DNA from: Steroidobacteraceae bacterium
GTDB lineage: Bacteria; Pseudomonadota; Gammaproteobacteria; Steroidobacterales; Steroidobacteraceae
Assembly: GCA_027531255.1 (NCBI GenBank)
Contig: JAPZRU010000002.1
Location: forward strand, 1 to 64,000
Length of the DNA stretch: 64,000 nucleotides
Direction of reading: 5' to 3'
The position numbers and the translations under genes were made by a program. The notes below the pieces were generated by a model. The model saw only the letters and a list, made by a program, of their open reading frames with translations. It did no database searches and had not been told where the DNA came from. Below, in pieces: positions 1-7,669 of the stretch. Every line of letters begins with the position of its first letter. Positions within the stretch are counted from its first letter, which is position 1.

Positions 1-75
1 CAGCGCCTCGATCAGCGCGAGACGCTCATCGACCCCGAGTTGGTCGATTCCGAGGGACTTGAGGGTGACTGCCAT
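1..75 (-). CDS. Addiction module component, TIGR02574-like (5' part only)
   Basis: Only the first 25 codons are in the window; the gene starts at an ATG at 75-73 and runs off the left edge. The peptide begins MAVTLKSLGIDQL and continues to VDERLALIEAL. This resembles the N-terminus of the small 'putative addiction module component' proteins (TIGR02574), which usually sit before a RelE/ParE-type toxin. It lies 60 bp from a candidate integron recombination site and reads away from the integron integrase. That is the position and orientation expected of the first gene cassette of an integron. Toxin-antitoxin cassettes are common in chromosomal integrons. The family call rests on a short fragment, and the toxin partner is not visible. 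Confidence 0.55.
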   Translation of the reverse strand, partial: MAVTLKSLGIDQLGVDERLALIEAL

Positions 76-134
76 GGCCCAAACCTACACCGACGCTCCT
101 GGGAGCGCAAAGCCGGCAAAGTGGCGTGACACGC

Positions 135-242
135 GCCTAACATCCTATGTACGGTAAGGCGGAACATATCAGGACGTGGATTCCGCCGCCCTCTTCTGCA
201 CGAATCTGCCGCCAAATCATCCACTAGTTCTTCCCGTTAGGC
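135..242 (-). other. Candidate integron recombination site (attI core or attC)
   Basis: GCCTAAC at 135-141 and its exact reverse complement GTTAGGC at 236-242 match the R-box consensus of integron sites (RYYYAAC / GTTRRRY). They bound 108 bp of noticeably AT-richer DNA. Inside are smaller inverted repeats: GGCGGAA 158-164 with TTCCGCC 181-187, and TGCCGCC 207-213 with GGCGGCA 240-246. The site lies between the integrase start and the addiction-module gene, where attI and the first cassette junction belong. Matching inner L boxes were not evident, so I cannot say whether this is an attC or the core of attI. Confidence 0.4.
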
Positions 243-331
243 GGCATATCTACGCGTAGCGGTGCATTACGCGCCGCACCCACTTCCTCCGTCCTCCGCA
301 CACTGGCGTCTCCGCTTTACGGAACGCCCCC

Positions 332-1378
332 ATGTCCTCCACGCGTCCGTCGCGCCTCCTCGACCAGGTTGCGTGGTGCTGCCGCCGCCGCAACTACAGT
401 GCGCGCACGGCAGAAGCTTACGTCTACTGGACGCGGCGCTTCGTGCTGCACCACCGCAAGGCGCATCCGACGAAGCTCGGCGAATCGCACGTTCGCGCGT
501 TTCTCGACGCGCTGATCCGCACCGGCGTGGCTGCGGCGACCCACTCGCAGGCGCTCTGCGCGCTCGTCTTCCTCTACCGCGACGTGCTCGGCACGCCGTT
601 CGAATGGCTGGATACGCTGGAGCGACCGAAACGCCCGCAGCGGCTACCGACGGTGCTCTCGCCGGAGCAGGTCGCGCGCGTGCTCGAGGCGATGGACGGC
701 ACGGCGGCGCTGCAGGCGCGACTGATCTACGGCTCGGGCCTGCGGCTGCGCGAGTGCCTCGAGCTTCGGGTCAAGGACCTGCAGTGGGACCGAGCGGCGA
801 TCGTCGTGCGCGCCGGCAAGGGCGGCAAGGATCGGCTCACGCTGCTTCCGGCGAGCCTGCGGCACGAACTGCGCGCGCAGGTAGCGAAGGTCGCGGCGGA
901 ACATCGCCTGCGCGTGGCGCGGGGCGGCGGGTACGCACCGCTGCCGGGTCGACTGGTGCGCAAGCATCCGGCGGCTGCACGCGCGCTGCCCTGGCAGTTC
1001 GTGTTTTCCGCCGCCACCGATCGCTGGAACGCGGAGACCGGGCGCTGGGAACGCTGGCACGCCTCGCCCTCGACGCTCCAGCGGGAGTTCCGGCAGGCCG
1101 TGCGCCGCGCGGGAATCGCGCAGGCGGCCTCGGTGCACACGCTGCGCCACGCGTTCGCGACGCACCTGCTGCGGACGGGCACGGACGTGCGCACGCTGCA
1201 GGAACTGCTGGGGCACGCGAAGCTCGACACGACGATGATCTACACGCACGTCGAGGACGTGCACCGGAGCGTCGCGAGCCCGCTGGACGGGCTTGCCGGT
1301 CCGGATTGCCGCGCGGGCGGCGGGCGCCAGGGAAGCGGCGCGCGCGAGGGGCGCGGCGTGCGCTACTCGAAGTCGTAG
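332..1378 (+). CDS. intI: Integron integrase (tyrosine recombinase)
   Basis: A 348-residue tyrosine recombinase that would join gene cassettes at attI/attC sites. The N-terminal SAM-like DNA-binding domain covers about residues 8-100. The catalytic residues are visible: R138 in SGLRLRE, H269-x-x-R272 in HTLRHAFATHLL, H295 in LLGHAKLDTT and the nucleophile Y304 in MIYTHV. Between catalytic boxes, about residues 197-235, lies the extra stretch with ALPWQFVFSA that sets IntI apart from XerC/XerD. The gene reads away from the candidate att site and addiction-module gene, the normal integron layout. About 35 residues after VASPLDGL form an unusual Gly/Arg-rich tail. The last 16 bp overlap the convergent Dabb gene. 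It looks intact and is probably active. Confidence 0.92.
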   Translation: MSSTRPSRLLDQVAWCCRRRNYSARTAEAYVYWTRRFVLHHRKAHPTKLGESHVRAFLDALIRTGVAAATHSQALCALVFLYRDVLGTPFEWLDTLERPKRPQRLPTVLSPEQVARVLEAMDGTAALQARLIYGSGLRLRECLELRVKDLQWDRAAIVVRAGKGGKDRLTLLPASLRHELRAQVAKVAAEHRLRVARGGGYAPLPGRLVRKHPAAARALPWQFVFSAATDRWNAETGRWERWHASPSTLQREFRQAVRRAGIAQAASVHTLRHAFATHLLRTGTDVRTLQELLGHAKLDTTMIYTHVEDVHRSVASPLDGLAGPDCRAGGGRQGSGAREGRGVRYSKS

Positions 1379-1659
1379 ATCAGCACGCGGACCCACTTCG
1401 ACGAGTTGCGCTGCAGGAAGCCCGTGTGCAGCGGGTGGACCTGGTATTCGTCGTGGCCCTTCAGGTCGTCGAAGTGCACCGCGACGCCGACGTCGTAGGT
1501 GCGGTCCACGACCGGCCGGTTGGTCGCCGACGGCTGGCCGACCTGCACGAAGCGCACGCTGGGGATGCCGCGCAGCGCCTCGAGGTCGGCGACGAACGCG
1601 GCGCGGTCCGCTTCCGACAGGTTGCGGTCCAGCCAGAACAGGACGGTGTGGACGAGCAT
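1363..1659 (-). CDS. Dabb-domain (stress-responsive A/B barrel) protein
   Basis: A 98-residue protein starting MLVHTVLFWLDRNLSEADRAA. It carries the Dabb-family pattern: a first strand with the His of VHTVLFWL, a helix with DLEALRGIPSV, then the DVGVAVHFDDLKGHDEYQVHPLH block. Family members are small dimeric alpha/beta barrels; their role in bacteria is mostly unknown. A purine-rich stretch (GAGAGAGGGGAT) upstream of the ATG is a plausible ribosome site. The 3' end overlaps the convergent integrase by 16 bp, so this gene marks the boundary between integron and core chromosome. It lies 15 bp downstream of ppx and is probably co-transcribed with it. Confidence 0.8.
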   Translation of the reverse strand: MLVHTVLFWLDRNLSEADRAAFVADLEALRGIPSVRFVQVGQPSATNRPVVDRTYDVGVAVHFDDLKGHDEYQVHPLHTGFLQRNSSKWVRVLIYDFE

Positions 1660-1674
1660 CGGCGATCCCCTCTC

Positions 1675-3180
1675 TCAGAACACGCGCAGGCGGAAGCCCA
1701 CGGCCTTCAGGAACTCGACTTCCTGCTGCAGGTCGGCGAGCGTCAGCGGGTGCTGCTTCAGCCAGCCGCGCGGGAAGTTGAGCTCCAGCGAGCGCGGCTT
1801 GGGCACGAGGCGGATCTGCGGCAGCGGCATGCGCGAGCGGCCGCGGTGGAGCAGCACGGCGAGGCGCAGTGGCACGATCAGGTTGAAAACCTTATCGTGC
1901 CAGGGCGGCAGCAGGTCGTCGGTGCGGTCGAGCGAGACCTTGCGCCGGTGGTTGCCGACGATGCACGCGAGCAGTCGCTGTTCCTCGCGCGGGAAGCCCG
2001 GCAGGTCGGCGTGCTCGAGGAGATACGCCGCGTGCTTGTGGTGGCTGGAGTGCGAGATGTCGAGGCCGATCTCGTGCAGGCGCGCGGCCCAACGCACCGC
2101 GTTCTCGGCGAGCGGGTCCTTCACGCCCCACGCTTCCTCGACCTGGCGCAGGAAGTCGATCGCGGTCTTCTCGACGCGCTCGGCCTGCTGCTCGTCGACG
2201 TGGAACCGTGCCGCGAACGACTTCACGCTGCGTTCGCGCGCGTCCTCGTCGGTGTAGCGGCCGATCATGTCGTAGAGCAGGCCTTCGCGCAGCGCGCCCT
2301 CGGCCACGCGCATCTCGTCGATGCCGAGGGCCTTGAAGATGCCGATCATGATCGCGAGGCCGCCCGGGAACACCACCCAGCGCTCCTCGTTGATGCTGGT
2401 GATGCCGGCCGCGCGCACGTTGCCGGCCTGCACGAGCCGCTCCCGCAGCATCGCGAGGCCGTCGGCGGTGATCGTCTGCTGGGCGGGGTCGAGTTCGCGG
2501 ATCGCCTCGCCGATCGCGCGGGCCGAGCCGGAGCTGCCGATGGCGTGCTCCCAGCCGATCGCGCGGAACGGCGCGCGCATCGGCTCCATCTCCGCTTCGC
2601 AGGCGATCACGGCGCGGTCGAAGCGCTTGGCGACGACCCTTCCGTCCGGAAAGTACTCCTGCGAGAGCGCGACGCAGCCGAGGTAGAGGCTCTCGAGGAT
2701 GCGGGGTTCGTAGCCTTCGCCGACGATGCACTCGGTGCTGCCGCCGCCGATGTCGATCACGAAACGGCGGCCCGGCTCGAGCGGCATGGTGTGCGTGACG
2801 CCCGAGTAGATGAGGCGTGCCTCCTCGATGCCCGAGATGATCTCGATCGGGTGGCCGAGGTACTCGCGCGCGCGCTCGAGGAAGCCGGCCTTCCGGCGCG
2901 CCTTGCGCAGGGTGTTGGTGCCGACCACGCGCACGCTCTTCGCGCGCATGTCGCGCAGGCGCTGGCCGAAGCGCTGCAGCGCGCCGAGGGCGCGGTCGCT
3001 CGCCTCCTTCGACAGTCGGCCCTGGTCGTCGAGGCCGGCCGCGAGGCGGACCATCTCGCGCAGGCGGTCGACGATCGTCAGCTGGCCGTGGCTGTAGCGC
3101 GCCACGACCATGTGGAAGCTGTTCGAGCCGAGGTCGACGGCCGCGAGGACGTCGGGGATCTTGTCCGGGGCCGTGGCCAT
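1675..3180 (-). CDS. ppx: Exopolyphosphatase, Ppx/GppA family
   Basis: A 501-residue enzyme expected to release phosphate from the ends of inorganic polyphosphate, or to act on pppGpp. The actin-fold nucleotide/phosphate motifs are present: DLGSNSFHMVVA at about residues 16-27 and IDIGGGSTECIVGEG near 141. EVARLIYSG-type segments are seen as EEARLIYSGVTHT. The C-terminal third has the HD-like helical domain with WAARLHEIGLDISHSSHHKH. The length matches long Ppx proteins of proteobacteria. No ppk is in the window, so Ppx cannot be firmly separated from GppA. It lies between erpA and the Dabb gene on the same strand. Confidence 0.9.
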   Translation of the reverse strand: MATAPDKIPDVLAAVDLGSNSFHMVVARYSHGQLTIVDRLREMVRLAAGLDDQGRLSKEASDRALGALQRFGQRLRDMRAKSVRVVGTNTLRKARRKAGFLERAREYLGHPIEIISGIEEARLIYSGVTHTMPLEPGRRFVIDIGGGSTECIVGEGYEPRILESLYLGCVALSQEYFPDGRVVAKRFDRAVIACEAEMEPMRAPFRAIGWEHAIGSSGSARAIGEAIRELDPAQQTITADGLAMLRERLVQAGNVRAAGITSINEERWVVFPGGLAIMIGIFKALGIDEMRVAEGALREGLLYDMIGRYTDEDARERSVKSFAARFHVDEQQAERVEKTAIDFLRQVEEAWGVKDPLAENAVRWAARLHEIGLDISHSSHHKHAAYLLEHADLPGFPREEQRLLACIVGNHRRKVSLDRTDDLLPPWHDKVFNLIVPLRLAVLLHRGRSRMPLPQIRLVPKPRSLELNFPRGWLKQHPLTLADLQQEVEFLKAVGFRLRVF

Positions 3181-3259
3181 GGCAGGGCGCAGCGTGGCGG
3201 CCGCGAGGCCGGTCGCCGTTCTCGTGTTCGCGTTCAGGCGAGAATCGGGGCGGTGGGGA

Positions 3260-3637
3260 TCAGGCGGCGAACGAGGAGCCGCAGCCGCACGTGGTCTTCG
3301 CGTTCGGGTTGCGGATGACGAACTGGGCGCCCTCGAGACCTTCGCGGTAGTCGATCTCGGCGCCGGCGAGGTACTGGAAGCTCATCGGGTCGATGATGAG
3401 CGTGACGCCCTGGTTCTCGACGGTGAAGTCGCCTTCCTCGATCGCCTCGTCGAAGGTGAAGCCGTACTGGAAGCCCGAGCAGCCGCCGCCCTGCACGTAC
3501 ACGCGCAGCTTCAGCGCCGGGTTGGCCTCCTCGCGGATGAGTTCGGCGACCTTGGTGGCCGCGGCATCCGTGAAGACGAGGGGCATCGGCGGCATCTCTT
3601 CCGCGCCGACCGTGTCGAGGGTCTGGGACTGGCTCAT
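3260..3637 (-). CDS. erpA: Iron-sulfur cluster insertion protein ErpA
   Basis: An A-type [Fe-S] carrier that passes clusters to apoproteins. The three conserved cysteines are visible in [11 protein letters not shown] and the C-terminal TTCGCGSSF motif, with [18 protein letters not shown] between them, diagnostic for the HesB/IscA fold. I chose the ATG at 3637 (MSQSQTLDT, 125 aa) because GGAAG lies 5 bases upstream; an in-frame ATG at 3655 would add six residues. Position beside bactofilin/DUF6776/hemJ resembles erpA loci in other gammaproteobacteria and favours ErpA over IscA. A G-quadruplex-type tract lies upstream at 3729-3747. Confidence 0.9.
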   Translation of the reverse strand: MSQSQTLDTVGAEEMPPMPLVFTDAAATKVAELIREEANPALKLRVYVQGGGCSGFQYGFTFDEAIEEGDFTVENQGVTLIIDPMSFQYLAGAEIDYREGLEGAQFVIRNPNAKTTCGCGSSFAA

Positions 3638-3728
3638 GGGAGCTTCCGGAATCAAGTACTTGCCCGGATTCTAGAGGTACGGCCCGCGGGTAGCAAAAAG
3701 GCTTGCCGCGGCCGGTTCGGTCCGGCTC

Positions 3729-3747
3729 GGGGCGGGGCGGGGCGGGG
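3729..3747 (+). other. G-quadruplex motif, four G4 runs with 1-base loops
   Basis: The plus strand reads GGGGCGGGGCGGGGCGGGG: four runs of four G separated by single C. This is the densest form of intramolecular G-quadruplex sequence. It lies between the bactofilin stop and the erpA start, on the template strand for both genes. Confidence 0.7.
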
Positions 3748-3755
3748 ATCGGGCC

Positions 3756-4208
3756 CTAGCCGGCCGGCTCGACCGTTGCCGGCCCCGACAGGCCACCGCG
3801 TTCGCCGCCTCCCCCGCCGCGCTCGGCCGGCTCCGCGGACTGCGCGCCGCCGGCCACCGCCATCAGGCGGCCCTGGATCACGGCGCCGGCCGCCATCTCG
3901 ATCGTGCCGTACAGCACGTTGCCGCTGACGCGCGCGGTGGGCCCGAACTGCACCTTGTCGCGGGCCCGGATGTCGCCCTTCACCTCGCCGTGCACGACCA
4001 CGCGGGGCACGTCGACGAGCCCCTCGACGGTACCCTTCTCGGCGATCGCGAGCCACGTGGCGGCCTCCGGTGCGCCGGTGACGTTGCCCTTGACGTAGCC
4101 CTCGAGGTGCATGCCGCCGCCGATCTGCACGTTGCCTTCGACGCGTGTGCCCGCGCCGACCAGCGTCTCGACCTGGGACGACTCGACCTTCGGCTTGCGC
4201 TTGAACAT
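3756..4208 (-). CDS. Bactofilin (polymer-forming cytoskeletal protein)
   Basis: A 150-residue bactofilin: a right-handed beta-helix protein that self-assembles into filaments and scaffolds cell-wall or polar complexes. The DUF583 core runs from about residue 14 to 120, seen as repeating short strands such as TRVEGNVQIGGGMHLEGYVKGNV, EGLVDVPRVVVHGEVKGDI and ARVSGNVLYGTIEMAAGAVIQGR. Short polar tails flank it, as usual. The C-terminal tail is Gly/Glu-rich. It starts 15 bp downstream of the DUF6776 gene, so the two probably form an operon. Partners cannot be inferred from the sequence. Confidence 0.92.
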   Translation of the reverse strand: MFKRKPKVESSQVETLVGAGTRVEGNVQIGGGMHLEGYVKGNVTGAPEAATWLAIAEKGTVEGLVDVPRVVVHGEVKGDIRARDKVQFGPTARVSGNVLYGTIEMAAGAVIQGRLMAVAGGAQSAEPAERGGGGGERGGLSGPATVEPAG

Positions 4209-4223
4209 GGGGTCTCCCGGCCG

Positions 4224-4949
4224 TCAGGCCGTCGCGATGTTCCACGGGTAGGTCTGCCGGACCGGCGCGTCGGCATTGCGCGGCCGCACCTCCACCTGCA
4301 CGCGCTGCGGCACGAAATCGGCCGGCAGAACCACCTCGGCCTCGACTTCCTGGAAGTAGCGGAACGAGAACTCGAGGCTCTTCGAGCGGGCATCCTGCGC
4401 GATGGCGTCGAGCGGCAGGCTCGCCGGCCGGCCGGCGCGCGCACCCTCGACCAGGAGCTCGACGCGCCCCGCGATGCGGGCGTCGCCGCGCGCGGCCTGG
4501 ATCAGCACGATGCGCAGGCGGAAGTGGCTGGGCTTCTCGCCGGGCACGACGAGCAGGCGCTGCACGCGGAGGCCCGCGGAGCCGTCCGCCGGGCTGACGA
4601 TGCCCCGATAGAACGCCAGCTCCTGCGACTGCTCGCCGAGCTGGGCCTGCAGGTCCGCGAGCGACTTCTCGACCTGCGAGTAGGCCTCGCGATCCACGCG
4701 CTTCGCGATCTCGGCGCCGGCGACGCGCGCCTCGAGCTCCGCGACCTGCGCCTGCAGGGACTCGGCGCGCTCCACGAGCGCGGAACGCTCGGCGTACCAG
4801 CTCGCCACGGAGAAGCCCGCCGATGCGCGTCCGGCCTCGAACACGCCCCACAGCAGCAGCAGCGCGGCGAGCGCGAAGCCCGCGTACAGCGCGAGCGTGC
4901 GGCGCGGGCCCTGCGGGCGGATGACGAGACGGCGGGTGTCCGTGGGCAT
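4224..4949 (-). CDS. DUF6776-family inner-membrane protein
   Basis: A 241-residue protein with one N-terminal membrane segment (about residues 20-42, TLALYAGFALAALLLLWGVFE). A heptad-rich coiled coil follows (about 50-110, with ERAESLQAQVAELEARVAG). The globular C-terminal part contains FYRGIVSPADGSAGLRVQRL and an FRYFQEVEAEVVLPADF strand pair. This matches the family annotated DUF6776, typically found next to bactofilin in gammaproteobacteria. A link to the bactofilin polymer at the membrane is inference from gene order. It is divergent from hemJ. Confidence 0.75.
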   Translation of the reverse strand: MPTDTRRLVIRPQGPRRTLALYAGFALAALLLLWGVFEAGRASAGFSVASWYAERSALVERAESLQAQVAELEARVAGAEIAKRVDREAYSQVEKSLADLQAQLGEQSQELAFYRGIVSPADGSAGLRVQRLLVVPGEKPSHFRLRIVLIQAARGDARIAGRVELLVEGARAGRPASLPLDAIAQDARSKSLEFSFRYFQEVEAEVVLPADFVPQRVQVEVRPRNADAPVRQTYPWNIATA

Positions 4950-5033
4950 GGGGCGGATCCGGCCCTAGAATCCGACCGGGGCGCGCGGGCGCGCGAACGG
5001 GCGCACGCGGCGCCCGGCGGCCGGGAGAAGCGG

Positions 5034-5456
5034 ATGACGTACCTGTGGGTGAAGGCGCTGCACGTGATCTTCGTGGTGACCTGGTTCGCCGGGCTCTTCT
5101 ACCTGCCGCGCCTGTTCGTCTACCACGCCGACGCGCGCGACGACGTGGGCAGCGAGCGCTTCAAGATCATGGAACGCCGACTCTACTTGCTGATGACGAT
5201 GGGCGCGACGCTGACGGCCGCCTTCGGCGTGGCGCTGCTCGCGATGAACCCCGGGCTGCTGCAGGCCGGGTGGGTCCATGCGAAGCTCGCGCTGCTCGCC
5301 GGTCTCGTGTTCTACCATGTCTGGTGCGGCCGGCTAGTGTCTCGATTCCGCGACGGCCGCAACGTGCACTCCTCGAAGTGGTACCGGGCGTTCAACGAGG
5401 TGCCGACCCTGTTCCTGTTCGGCATCGTCATCCTCGCGATCGTGAAGCCGTTCTGA
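5034..5456 (+). CDS. hemJ: Protoporphyrinogen IX oxidase HemJ
   Basis: A 140-residue membrane enzyme for the penultimate step of haem synthesis. Four hydrophobic segments are visible, with conserved features of the HemJ family: MTYLWVKALHVIFVVTWFAG at the N-terminus, LPRLFVYH after the first helix, MERRLY before the second, and KWYRAFNEVPTLFLFGIV at the end. I chose the ATG at 5034, preceded by GGGAGAAG; the frame stays open far upstream but has no family similarity there. It diverges from the DUF6776/bactofilin operon and converges with the esterase gene. Confidence 0.92.
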   Translation: MTYLWVKALHVIFVVTWFAGLFYLPRLFVYHADARDDVGSERFKIMERRLYLLMTMGATLTAAFGVALLAMNPGLLQAGWVHAKLALLAGLVFYHVWCGRLVSRFRDGRNVHSSKWYRAFNEVPTLFLFGIVILAIVKPF

Positions 5457-5507
5457 CGGGGCCCGCCCCGCCGGATCGGCCCGGACGTCCGGCACTGCGA
5501 GGACGCC

Positions 5508-6959
5508 TCACGGCGGCTCGGGCAGCCGTATCAGCGCGAACTCCGTCGCTTCCGGGGCCGTGGTGGTGCGCCCGCCGTTGCCCGGGAAGTTGTTGTCGTT
5601 GATCACGAGCAGCGTACGCGGATCCACGACCGCGACGCTCTCGATCGTCACGAACGGCATCGTGTAGCGCGTGCGGCCGTCGCGGTCGAGGTCGTCCGGA
5701 TCGGCCACGTCGAGCAGGTTCGCGAGCTCGCGCTTGGCGAGGAAGCCGTCGGCGTCGGTCGCGCGGAGATCCACGAGGTAGAGCTTCTTGTGGCGCGCGG
5801 GATCCGGGAAGCGCGCCGGTTCGTTCGGATCGCCCTGCGTGGAGTCGCGCTCGATCACGACGAGCCTGTGCCCGTCGAGGGCGGCCATGCCACCGACGTT
5901 CGTGCCCTCGGTCGAGAGACGGTAGTGGCTCACGCGTCCCGTGAAGCGCATCGACTCCGTGTCGAACTCGTAGAGAGGCAGCCGCTTCGGGTCGGGATCG
6001 CCCACGAGCGGGGCCTCCAGCATCGCGTAGAGGCGCGTACCGCCCGGCGGGATCGCGACCGCCTCGAAGCCCGCGGAAGCGCGCGCATTCGGTCGCGCTC
6101 CCGCGAGCAGCGGATTCTGCGGCGAGCGCACCGGCGCGTCGGGCGCCGCCGGGAGCGGCGGCGGCACGGGCACGGACACCGGCGGCGCGAGCAGGCGGCC
6201 GCGCGCATCGGTGACGACGAGGAAGGGGCCGAACTCGTCGCCGAACCAGTAGCGCCCCCGGGCGTCGCGCGCGAACTCCTCCGGGTCGAGATCGCCGCCC
6301 GTCAGGAGGCGTTCGCGGCGCACGCGCGGGTCCACGGGCGCGCCGGGAGCACCGGGACCCGTGCCGGCGTACGGATAGGTCTCGGCATCCGCGACCGCGG
6401 GATAGCCGAGACGGCGCCCGGGATCGCTCAGCGCCAGCCACGTGCGCGCGTCGAACGTCCGGCGCGGACGGCCGTCGTCGAAGCCGACCGGGACGACGCG
6501 GCCGTCGCCGCCAGCGGCGCTGCGGAACTCCGGGCGCACCGCGTAGGCGCGCAGCACGACGTCGGGCGAGTTCGCGCGGGTGCCGAAGCCGTTGTCGACG
6601 AGCACGCGGAACGTGCCGGGGCGCGGCCCCGCGATCACGCTCGAGAAGCCCTGCACGGGGACGCGCGACCCGAACGGCGGCACGACGCCGTTGGCGGGCG
6701 CGACGAAGCGTCCTGACGTCGGGCCCTCGGCCCACGTCTCGGCGTCGAGGCGCGCGAAGCCGACGAGCGTCGGACGCGCGATCGCGGTGGCGACCGGGTT
6801 CGGGGTCGTGCCCGATGCGGCGCTCGCGCCTGCCGTGGCGCGCGGGCCGGGCGCACCGGTCGAACCCGGCGCGGCGCACCCGCCGGCGACCAACACCGCG
6901 ACCGCGACCACGATGGCAGTGCTGGTCGTCCGCGACGGCTTGCGGTGCATGCGGTTCAC
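5508..6959 (-). CDS. Esterase-like activity of phytase family lipoprotein
   Basis: A 483-residue exported protein. The N-terminus has basic residues, a hydrophobic core (TAIVVAVAVLVAGGC) and a Cys at a lipobox-like site. A low-complexity Ala/Gly/Pro linker follows, then a domain from about residue 70 to the end. That domain resembles the phytase-like esterase family (PF13449), with segments such as GFSSVIAGPRPGTFRVLVDNGFG, GGDLDPEEFARDARGRYWFGDEFGPFL and TRYTMPFVTIESVAVVDPRTLLVINDNNFP, typical of a six-bladed propeller. Substrate is unknown; the family includes presumed phosphoesterases. It converges with hemJ and lies immediately upstream of rppH on the same strand. Confidence 0.8.
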   Translation of the reverse strand: MNRMHRKPSRTTSTAIVVAVAVLVAGGCAAPGSTGAPGPRATAGASAASGTTPNPVATAIARPTLVGFARLDAETWAEGPTSGRFVAPANGVVPPFGSRVPVQGFSSVIAGPRPGTFRVLVDNGFGTRANSPDVVLRAYAVRPEFRSAAGGDGRVVPVGFDDGRPRRTFDARTWLALSDPGRRLGYPAVADAETYPYAGTGPGAPGAPVDPRVRRERLLTGGDLDPEEFARDARGRYWFGDEFGPFLVVTDARGRLLAPPVSVPVPPPLPAAPDAPVRSPQNPLLAGARPNARASAGFEAVAIPPGGTRLYAMLEAPLVGDPDPKRLPLYEFDTESMRFTGRVSHYRLSTEGTNVGGMAALDGHRLVVIERDSTQGDPNEPARFPDPARHKKLYLVDLRATDADGFLAKRELANLLDVADPDDLDRDGRTRYTMPFVTIESVAVVDPRTLLVINDNNFPGNGGRTTTAPEATEFALIRLPEPP

Positions 6960-6960
6960 G

Positions 6961-7512
6961 TCAGCGTTCGGCGCTCGCGATGGCGGGCTTCTCGGCGCGC
7001 CACCACTCCGGGTACGGCGGCAGGCCGGCGGGAAAGGCGTGCCGCCCCAGTTCGTGCAGCGCGCGGCGGTAGACCTCGCGCTTGAAGTAGATCACCTCGC
7101 GCACGGGCTCCCAGTAGTCCGCCCAGCGCCAGCGGTCGAACTCGGGTGGCTCGAGCGTCCGGTCGAACCGCACTCGGTCTTCGGCAGCGCGCATCCGCAG
7201 CAGGAACCAGCGCTGCTTCTGGCCGATGCAGAGCGGCGTGGAATGGCGACGTACGTACTGGCGCGGCAGGCGATAGTGCAGCCAGTCGGACGTGGTTCCG
7301 GCGACCTCGACGTCTTCGGCGCGCAGCCCGACCTCTTCCTCGAGCTCGCGAAACAGCGCGTCCTCGACCTTCTCGCCGCGGCGGATGCCGCCCTGCGGGA
7401 ACTGCCAGCCGCGACCGCCGGGGCGGCCGCCGAGGAACACCTGGCCGTCGTCGCGCATCAGCACGATGCCGACGTTGGCGCGGAAGCCCTGGCCGTCGAT
7501 CCAGTCCGACAT
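6961..7512 (-). CDS. rppH: RNA pyrophosphohydrolase RppH
   Basis: A 183-residue Nudix hydrolase that removes pyrophosphate from the 5' end of triphosphorylated transcripts and starts mRNA decay. The Nudix box is complete ([23 protein letters not shown], about residues 36-58). The family N-terminus [22 protein letters not shown] and the [26 protein letters not shown] block are clear RppH signatures. I chose the ATG at 7512 (MSDWIDGQ); the frame is open upstream for 143 codons without family similarity. It is divergent from the btuC-like permease. Confidence 0.93.
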   Translation of the reverse strand: MSDWIDGQGFRANVGIVLMRDDGQVFLGGRPGGRGWQFPQGGIRRGEKVEDALFRELEEEVGLRAEDVEVAGTTSDWLHYRLPRQYVRRHSTPLCIGQKQRWFLLRMRAAEDRVRFDRTLEPPEFDRWRWADYWEPVREVIYFKREVYRRALHELGRHAFPAGLPPYPEWWRAEKPAIASAER

Positions 7513-7669
7513 CGCGCGCGCCGTCTCCGATCTTTCGTCTCGCAACGATTGTTCCACAGGGCCCCGGGGAGGCCAACCGGCGGGCGGACCCGGGCACGCG
7601 GGCGCGCGACGGGACCGCTCCGTACGCACGGCTCGAATGCCGCTGCCGACGATTCGGTAGGCTAGCCGC

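Noticed and set aside
262-3318. Plus-strand open frame of over 1000 codons covering intI and antisense ppx
   Set aside because: Composition is Arg/Ala/His/Asp-rich without family motifs; intI lies in another frame and ppx on the other strand. It is a high-GC shadow.
3990-5033. N-terminal extension of HemJ
   Set aside because: Open frame without similarity that is antisense to bactofilin and DUF6776; HemJ starts at 5034 after GGGAGAAG.
5480-5491. CCGGACGTCCGG palindrome after hemJ as a terminator
   Set aside because: A 12-bp perfect palindrome between convergent genes, but it has no loop or T-run and such palindromes are expected at this GC content.
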